This document shows positions 59,218 through 64,000 of a DNA stretch of 64,000 nt, piece after piece. Both the position numbers and the translations under genes were made by a program. This DNA is from Pusillimonas sp. DMV24BSW_D (GTDB taxonomy: Bacteria; Pseudomonadota; Gammaproteobacteria; Burkholderiales; Burkholderiaceae_B). Location of the stretch: assembly GCF_011388195.1 (NCBI RefSeq), contig NZ_CP049990.1, positions 2,666,001 to 2,730,000 on the forward strand, written 5' to 3'. The notes below the pieces were generated by a model. The model made no database searches, was not told where the DNA came from, and saw nothing but the letters and a program-made list of their open reading frames with translations. The stretch's first letter is position 1. Each line of letters begins with the position of its first letter.

Positions 59218-62200
59218 TCAAATGGTAGTAGCCCGCCACTCACGGCATTTCTCCAGGTATTTTCTCGTATCCTGCGTCAACCGGGCTATGCCAATTAATC
59301 TCGAAAGTTCCAGCACAGGATCCTCGGAATCCGCTATGCGCGCCGTATGTTGATCTTCGACCCACGCAATCTCGGTACGTGATACTTCCCGAACTGTTCG
59401 GCCGGCTAGGCCTTTGAAAGGAACTCGGCTAGCAAGAGAGCCTTTACTCCACAAAAAATTTGTGCCGTCCTCGTTGGAAGACTCCCACACATGATCCATG
59501 GATGAGATTCGTTTCTGTATACGACTGCCTGTCCGTTGCCAGCCATGCATTTGGGAGATACGGCGGGCCAGACTTAACTCGGATATGGGAGTGTCCGCGG
59601 CAATGACTTGACTAATCAACTGAGTCAGTATCTCGTCGTAAGCTGGATCGAAAAATCGCTCCGGATCAGCCATAACATCAGAGGAATGTTGTGTCGGTAT
59701 GACAGTGTCCGACGCGGAGGCATACACAACTCTTGTTTGCTCTTCGTCTTTCGGCTCTTCTTCTGTAAGCACCTCAATGAGCGTTGGCGGCTCATCACTC
59801 GGAGTGAGTGCTTCCACTCGATGGAGGTCAGGCGCGGTTGGTTGCGCGTTAGCTCTATCCTCTCGGTCTTGAGCTAACACTAAACGTAGGGCGTTATCTA
59901 CTCTATCGGCGGCTGCGACAGAGTTTCGGAACCAATCGGTCGACCAAATTCTTAACACCTTCCATCCCAGCCCTTCCAACACAGCTTGGCGTATGCGGTC
60001 ACGATCACGAGCAGTGGCCGAGCTGTGATAGGTTGCACCATCGCATTCAACGCCCGCCAACCAAGCGCCTGCGTAATCGGGATGACGTATGCCTAGGTCG
60101 ATCCGAAAATCGGAGACACCTATTTGAGTGTGCACTTCCCACCCTCTTTGATTTAGCGCCTCACACACAGCTGCTTCAAAGGGCGAGTCCACTCCACCTA
60201 AAGATCCCAAGTCTTGAGCGGCAAGTGCAACCGCGCCTCTATCAGCGAAATCCAGGAAAGCCTTGAAATCCTTAACGCCCCTGGCACTAGTTCGGCTCAA
60301 ATCAATCTGATCCGCGGTAAGTGAGCTAAACACATGAAGCTCTGAACGCGCGCGTGTAATCGCAACGTTAAGACGTTTCTCTCCGCCATCCATATTCAGG
60401 GCGCCGAAGTTCATCGAGAGCTTACCGTTAGAGTCGACACCAAAGGTCGTGGAGAACAGGATGACGTCACGTTCATCCCCTTGGATGTTCTCAAGATTCT
60501 TAACGATGACCGGCTCTTCGTGCTCGTCGGCAAAAAACCACTCTAACGAAGGATTTGCTTTTCGCTCGGCATCCAGAAGGTCCAGAATGAGGCTCTGCTG
60601 TTGAGCATTGAAGGTGATTACGCCCAAAGTATGGCGCTGCGATTCTGGTACCTGCAACCACTCAGTCAGTTTCGCCCGGATTAACGAGACGACTGCGTGC
60701 GCTTCGTCGGGATTCGTCCGCCCTTGGCCTCGCATGTAGGTACCATTAATTTTATGAAGTCTTAGGGCATCGTCGGAGGCGTTGGGTGACGGGAACGTCA
60801 CAAGCCGACCGTCATAGTAATTATGATTGGAGAATGCGATGAGTGCCTCGTCGCGGCTCCGATAGTGCCAATTCAGACGATGCGTGGGTATGCCGGCTGC
60901 CGTCACCTCATCCAAAATTGATGGCATATCTTTTTCGAACTCGGCAATGTCCTGGCTATCATCTTCTCCGTCGTCATTACGGCCGAAGAAGTTAGTCGGG
61001 GGGAGCTGCTTGGGGTCCCCTACAATAATCGCTTGACTGCCTCGCGCAATGGCACCCACAGCATCCCAGGTCGAAATTTGGGATGCTTCGTCAAAGATAA
61101 CAAGATCAAACTGTGCTTGCCCTGGAGGCAGGTACTGAGCAACCGAGAGAGGGGACATAAGCACGCACGGTGCCAACTTTGCAAAGGTGGTCGGCATTTC
61201 GGAGATAAGGTTTCGAATAGCGGCCGTGGGCCTTTGAAGACCCAACTGATGGCGTAACAAACCGAGTTCGGATCGACGAGGCACACTGTCGGCTGATGGT
61301 AGGTCGTTTCCGAGCCGGCGCATGACCTCGCTGGCAGCCAGATCAGTCATGGCCTGATCAAGCTCCCGGAAGCGCTGAATGAGTGCTTCATGTTCCCAGT
61401 ACGCAAAACTGCGCAAGGAGCTTGAGGCATCCAGCGCCAGCCTGAGCCACCAAGTCATATACGCTCGTTCAAAGGTCGCAGCAGTATCGGAAATCGGTTC
61501 ACCTGCTTCGAGCGCTTGAACCAAAGGCAAAAGGCCGACGGCCTCAGCGCGTTGCCTGGATGACAACCATTTCAGCCAATCAGCCAACCTACCGCTATGT
61601 GTGTCCAGCCCCGCCAAAAGCGCTTCAACCTGCGGCTCGTCCTCGAAAGCCTTCCCTCCAGCAGCAACAAAGGCCTCCCGCTCTAAAGCTAAAGCCTTCA
61701 GCGCTGTATCTAACCGTCGAAGGAGCGGTTTCGCTGTTCCCCCCTCCTCCAGTATCAGTTGAGCCCGTAGCTCCGTGATACGCGCTGGCAATATTCCTGA
61801 ACGCGCGAGCTGTTGCTCGAAGCTTAGATAGGCTTCCGCGAAGTCCAGCGCCTCGTCTATCTTCTGGATATTGGTTTTCTCACCGCTGAAAGATAAAAGC
61901 GCCGCCAAGGGTGAGGCGTTAATCCGACGCTGTGCAGCCAGCAAATTGCGAAGTGCAGGAATGTCCGTTTGGGGTTCTACCAGCTTCCCACTATTGTATG
62001 TCCGCAGCAGCTTCTTTACCTTGTTCTGTGCGAAAGATCTAAGTATCACGAACTTCGTTCCCGCCTCCCGCCATTGCAGCTCAAGCGCCTCTAGAGGCAT
62101 TGTCGCAATGGTCCGGTCCTCATACTCCCCCTTCAACTGCCGACGGGCGGCATCGCACTGAGCCAACTCATTTGCCAACGACGACATTGCTGCCCGCAAC

Positions 62201-64000
62201 TCATGGGGATTATGCAGTGAAGCGGAGTCAATGGCAGGTTTACCCAATCGCAAAGTAGGTAGGCGGTCGATCACCGGCCAAGCTTCTGGCGGCAAGGTCG
62301 AACAGCCGAACAGCTCACCTAACTCTGCCCTGGCAGAGTTGACTTCCCGTATCGCAATTTGCAGCCGTTGTGCAGTTTCCAGAAGTTTGTCTTGCCATGC
62401 ATATGACCACTCTCCTGGGGAGATCAATGAAAGAGGACCATCGAAAGGAAGGTCAGCAACAATAGCGTGTCTCTGGCCCAGCTCAGTTGCCAGTGCACGC
62501 AGTTGGTTCCAACTGTGAGTGTCGTGACAATCCTTATCAACGAAGGTAAGCGCAAACGGTACTGGGCCGCTGACCGCGCGTCCTATCGCCTGGAAAATGC
62601 TGAATCCTTGTGTGCCAGGCCGGTGGAGCTCTTCGACGTAGGCATTCAGTTGGTCGCGCGTTATGCGCACATCGTCGGTTATCTGCATCCATTCTTGGTC
62701 ACAAGGGGTGCTTGCGCGCTGCCACGACCTACCGAGTTGTTGGAGAACAGTTTTGCGATCTGCTTTGTTGGAATGAAGTTCGAGAACCGCAGATCCCAGG
62801 CCCTGGCGCACCAAGCGGCGTTGAACGACGTCCAACGCCGCTGCTTTCTCCGCAACAAATAAGACCGTCCGACCTCTCGCCAGTTGGTCTGCGATGATAT
62901 TGGTGATAGTTTGACTCTTGCCTGTTCCTGGTGGTCCAATCAGGACAAAATCACGTCGCTCCGCCGCAGCCACAACCGCCGCAAGCTGTGAGCTGTCTGC
63001 TGGTAGCGGAGCCAGAATATCGGCAGGCGCGTGCCTGTGATCAATATCTTCCGGCCGCGGCATAGGTCTTCCTGCGCCTTCGAATGCTTCGCTCGGACTG
63101 TCGACCAGGTGTCTAACCAGCGCGCTTTCTCGCAAGTTGTCGGTGCGGTCGACGAGATCCTTCCACATCAAATACTTTGCGAATGAAAAAGTAGAGAGTG
63201 CGCACTCCTCGAGCACTTCGAAACCGGCAACATCGCGAACCCGTCGACGTACGATTTCAAGAATGCGAGGAATGTCTAGTCCACGCTCGTCGCAAGGCAA
63301 CTCGCCCTCCAGTTCGGGAATACGGAGCTCGAAGTCCCGTTTAAGGAGCTCAAGCAGCGTTGCATTAATCCGAACCTCATCTTCAAGCTGCGTAAGACGG
63401 AACTCGGACTGAGCCGAACGCCGCTCCAGCTTAACCGGCAGGAGCAATAGTGGAGCGCGATAGTGACGAGGCTCCGACTCAGTCCGTTTCCACCTGAGGA
63501 ACCCAACGACCAGAAACAGAGTATTGGTTCCTCCTTCCTGGATATCGCTGCGGGCCTTCCTATACAGCCCAGTAAGGCGATTGGCCATTTCGTGCGCCGT
63601 GAGCGGTACGGCAACTTGACCTTTGGCTAACGCATCCAGCGCTAGGCTGGTTTCAATCGCGCGAGCTTGTTGCGGCGTGACATCACGCCCGGAAAGCGCG
63701 TTCTCGTCCTTAAGGGCTAATAAGCGGAACGTCTTGCCTTCGGCCAATTGGTCCTCAAGTTCCGACACATTTGGGCAAGTCAAGCCTACGGATAGCTTTG
63801 TTTCCTTGAAGTTGAGCAGCTTATTGGCCAGAGAAAGGTCTAACAGCTTACGTTGCCACCTTTCAATTCTCCCCAGCGCAGTTGAAGGAGCCGTTTCAAT
63901 GATGTCGCCCGGTAAGTGCCCAAGATCCAGTGGGCGAGGTAGGGCAGCAGGCGCGGACGCATCAGGGTGCTGATCGGCAGCGATAGGCTCCCTATGACTC
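59218..64000 (-). CDS. Giant DUF4011 / SF1 helicase / Vsr-like nuclease / DUF3320 protein (5' end off window)
   Basis: Frame is open from the right edge to stop 59218, 1593 residues visible. From 64000 down it reads ERWQRKLLDLSLANKLLNFK, the start of DUF4011, so the first in-frame TTG/ATG inside the window is not the real start. Domain order: DUF4011; AAA helicase with Walker A IGPPGTGKSQT (about 62910-62945) and Walker B FDEASQISTWD (about 61060-61110); helicase C-half with IQGDERDVILFSTTFG and NVAITRARSELHVFSS; Vsr/DUF559-like nuclease (SPFEAAVCEALNQRGW to GVECDGATYHSS, about 60190-59920); DUF3320 at the C-terminus. Proteins of this plan often sit in anti-phage islands. Function inferred. 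Confidence 0.88.
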   Translation of the reverse strand, partial: SHREPIAADQHPDASAPAALPRPLDLGHLPGDIIETAPSTALGRIERWQRKLLDLSLANKLLNFKETKLSVGLTCPNVSELEDQLAEGKTFRLLALKDENALSGRDVTPQQARAIETSLALDALAKGQVAVPLTAHEMANRLTGLYRKARSDIQEGGTNTLFLVVGFLRWKRTESEPRHYRAPLLLLPVKLERRSAQSEFRLTQLEDEVRINATLLELLKRDFELRIPELEGELPCDERGLDIPRILEIVRRRVRDVAGFEVLEECALSTFSFAKYLMWKDLVDRTDNLRESALVRHLVDSPSEAFEGAGRPMPRPEDIDHRHAPADILAPLPADSSQLAAVVAAAERRDFVLIGPPGTGKSQTITNIIADQLARGRTVLFVAEKAAALDVVQRRLVRQGLGSAVLELHSNKADRKTVLQQLGRSWQRASTPCDQEWMQITDDVRITRDQLNAYVEELHRPGTQGFSIFQAIGRAVSGPVPFALTFVDKDCHDTHSWNQLRALATELGQRHAIVADLPFDGPLSLISPGEWSYAWQDKLLETAQRLQIAIREVNSARAELGELFGCSTLPPEAWPVIDRLPTLRLGKPAIDSASLHNPHELRAAMSSLANELAQCDAARRQLKGEYEDRTIATMPLEALELQWREAGTKFVILRSFAQNKVKKLLRTYNSGKLVEPQTDIPALRNLLAAQRRINASPLAALLSFSGEKTNIQKIDEALDFAEAYLSFEQQLARSGILPARITELRAQLILEEGGTAKPLLRRLDTALKALALEREAFVAAGGKAFEDEPQVEALLAGLDTHSGRLADWLKWLSSRQRAEAVGLLPLVQALEAGEPISDTAATFERAYMTWWLRLALDASSSLRSFAYWEHEALIQRFRELDQAMTDLAASEVMRRLGNDLPSADSVPRRSELGLLRHQLGLQRPTAAIRNLISEMPTTFAKLAPCVLMSPLSVAQYLPPGQAQFDLVIFDEASQISTWDAVGAIARGSQAIIVGDPKQLPPTNFFGRNDDGEDDSQDIAEFEKDMPSILDEVTAAGIPTHRLNWHYRSRDEALIAFSNHNYYDGRLVTFPSPNASDDALRLHKINGTYMRGQGRTNPDEAHAVVSLIRAKLTEWLQVPESQRHTLGVITFNAQQQSLILDLLDAERKANPSLEWFFADEHEEPVIVKNLENIQGDERDVILFSTTFGVDSNGKLSMNFGALNMDGGEKRLNVAITRARSELHVFSSLTADQIDLSRTSARGVKDFKAFLDFADRGAVALAAQDLGSLGGVDSPFEAAVCEALNQRGWEVHTQIGVSDFRIDLGIRHPDYAGAWLAGVECDGATYHSSATARDRDRIRQAVLEGLGWKVLRIWSTDWFRNSVAAADRVDNALRLVLAQDREDRANAQPTAPDLHRVEALTPSDEPPTLIEVLTEEEPKDEEQTRVVYASASDTVIPTQHSSDVMADPERFFDPAYDEILTQLISQVIAADTPISELSLARRISQMHGWQRTGSRIQKRISSMDHVWESSNEDGTNFLWSKGSLASRVPFKGLAGRTVREVSRTEIAWVEDQHTARIADSEDPVLELSRLIGIARLTQDTRKYLEKCREWRATTI

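Noticed and set aside
63781-63783. TTG as start of the giant helicase
   Set aside because: The frame continues upstream with an unmistakable DUF4011 start, so the gene begins outside the window.
55288-64000. Classical tRNA-integrated island with attL and a tyrosine integrase
   Set aside because: No intact integrase and no repeat of the tRNA 3' end was seen inside the window; the far end is outside.

Overview
The window looks like a betaproteobacterial chromosome, most likely Burkholderiales close to Bordetella, Pusillimonas or Advenella (Alcaligenaceae). Reasons: the odhA-odhB-lpd-zapE order, a phaC-phaB-phaR cluster, an sdh-gltA operon divergent from mdh and methylcitrate-cycle genes, DUF2863 next to earP and efp (EF-P with Arg32), and bamD divergent from rluD-pgeF. 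The genus is inference; no rRNA is present.

1-16.4 kb is housekeeping: rluB (its 3' end is off the left edge), scpB, an initiator tRNA-Met, a CobW-like protein without a P-loop, a FemAB-like acyltransferase, the polyhydroxyalkanoate genes, pgeF, rluD, bamD, a DinG/YoaA helicase, tex, trpS with an extra C-terminal domain, and zapE. 16.4-38.3 kb is central metabolism: the 2-oxoglutarate dehydrogenase operon, malic enzyme, sdhCDAB-sdhE-gltA, a GntR/HutC-type regulator, mdh, prpB, prpC, prpD and acnB. Two nearly identical 23-bp inverted repeats sit 1 bp upstream of the -35 boxes of the mdh and acnB promoters, which suggests shared control of TCA and methylcitrate enzymes. 38.3-55.1 kb holds DUF2863, earP, efp, a peptide-type ABC transporter operon, adenine deaminase, an SLC13-SulP transporter pair, a stand-alone encapsulated-ferritin-like protein and an lldD-family dehydrogenase.

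From tRNA-Arg(ACG) at 55.2 kb to the right edge the DNA is accessory. Positions 55476-57525 carry what I read as a small decayed integron: an intI pseudogene on the plus strand keeping only its ends, a candidate attI, a Pc-like promoter, and two cassettes on the minus strand (a HEPN-domain protein and a DUF5677-like protein), each followed by an attC-like imperfect palindrome. The left core box of each attC is complementary, fully or nearly, to the first bases of its own cassette, as expected for mobile cassettes. To its right lie a PD-(D/E)XK nuclease-like protein and a giant DUF4011/SF1 helicase/Vsr-like nuclease/DUF3320 protein that runs off the right edge. Together this resembles a defence island; the functions are inferred from domains only.
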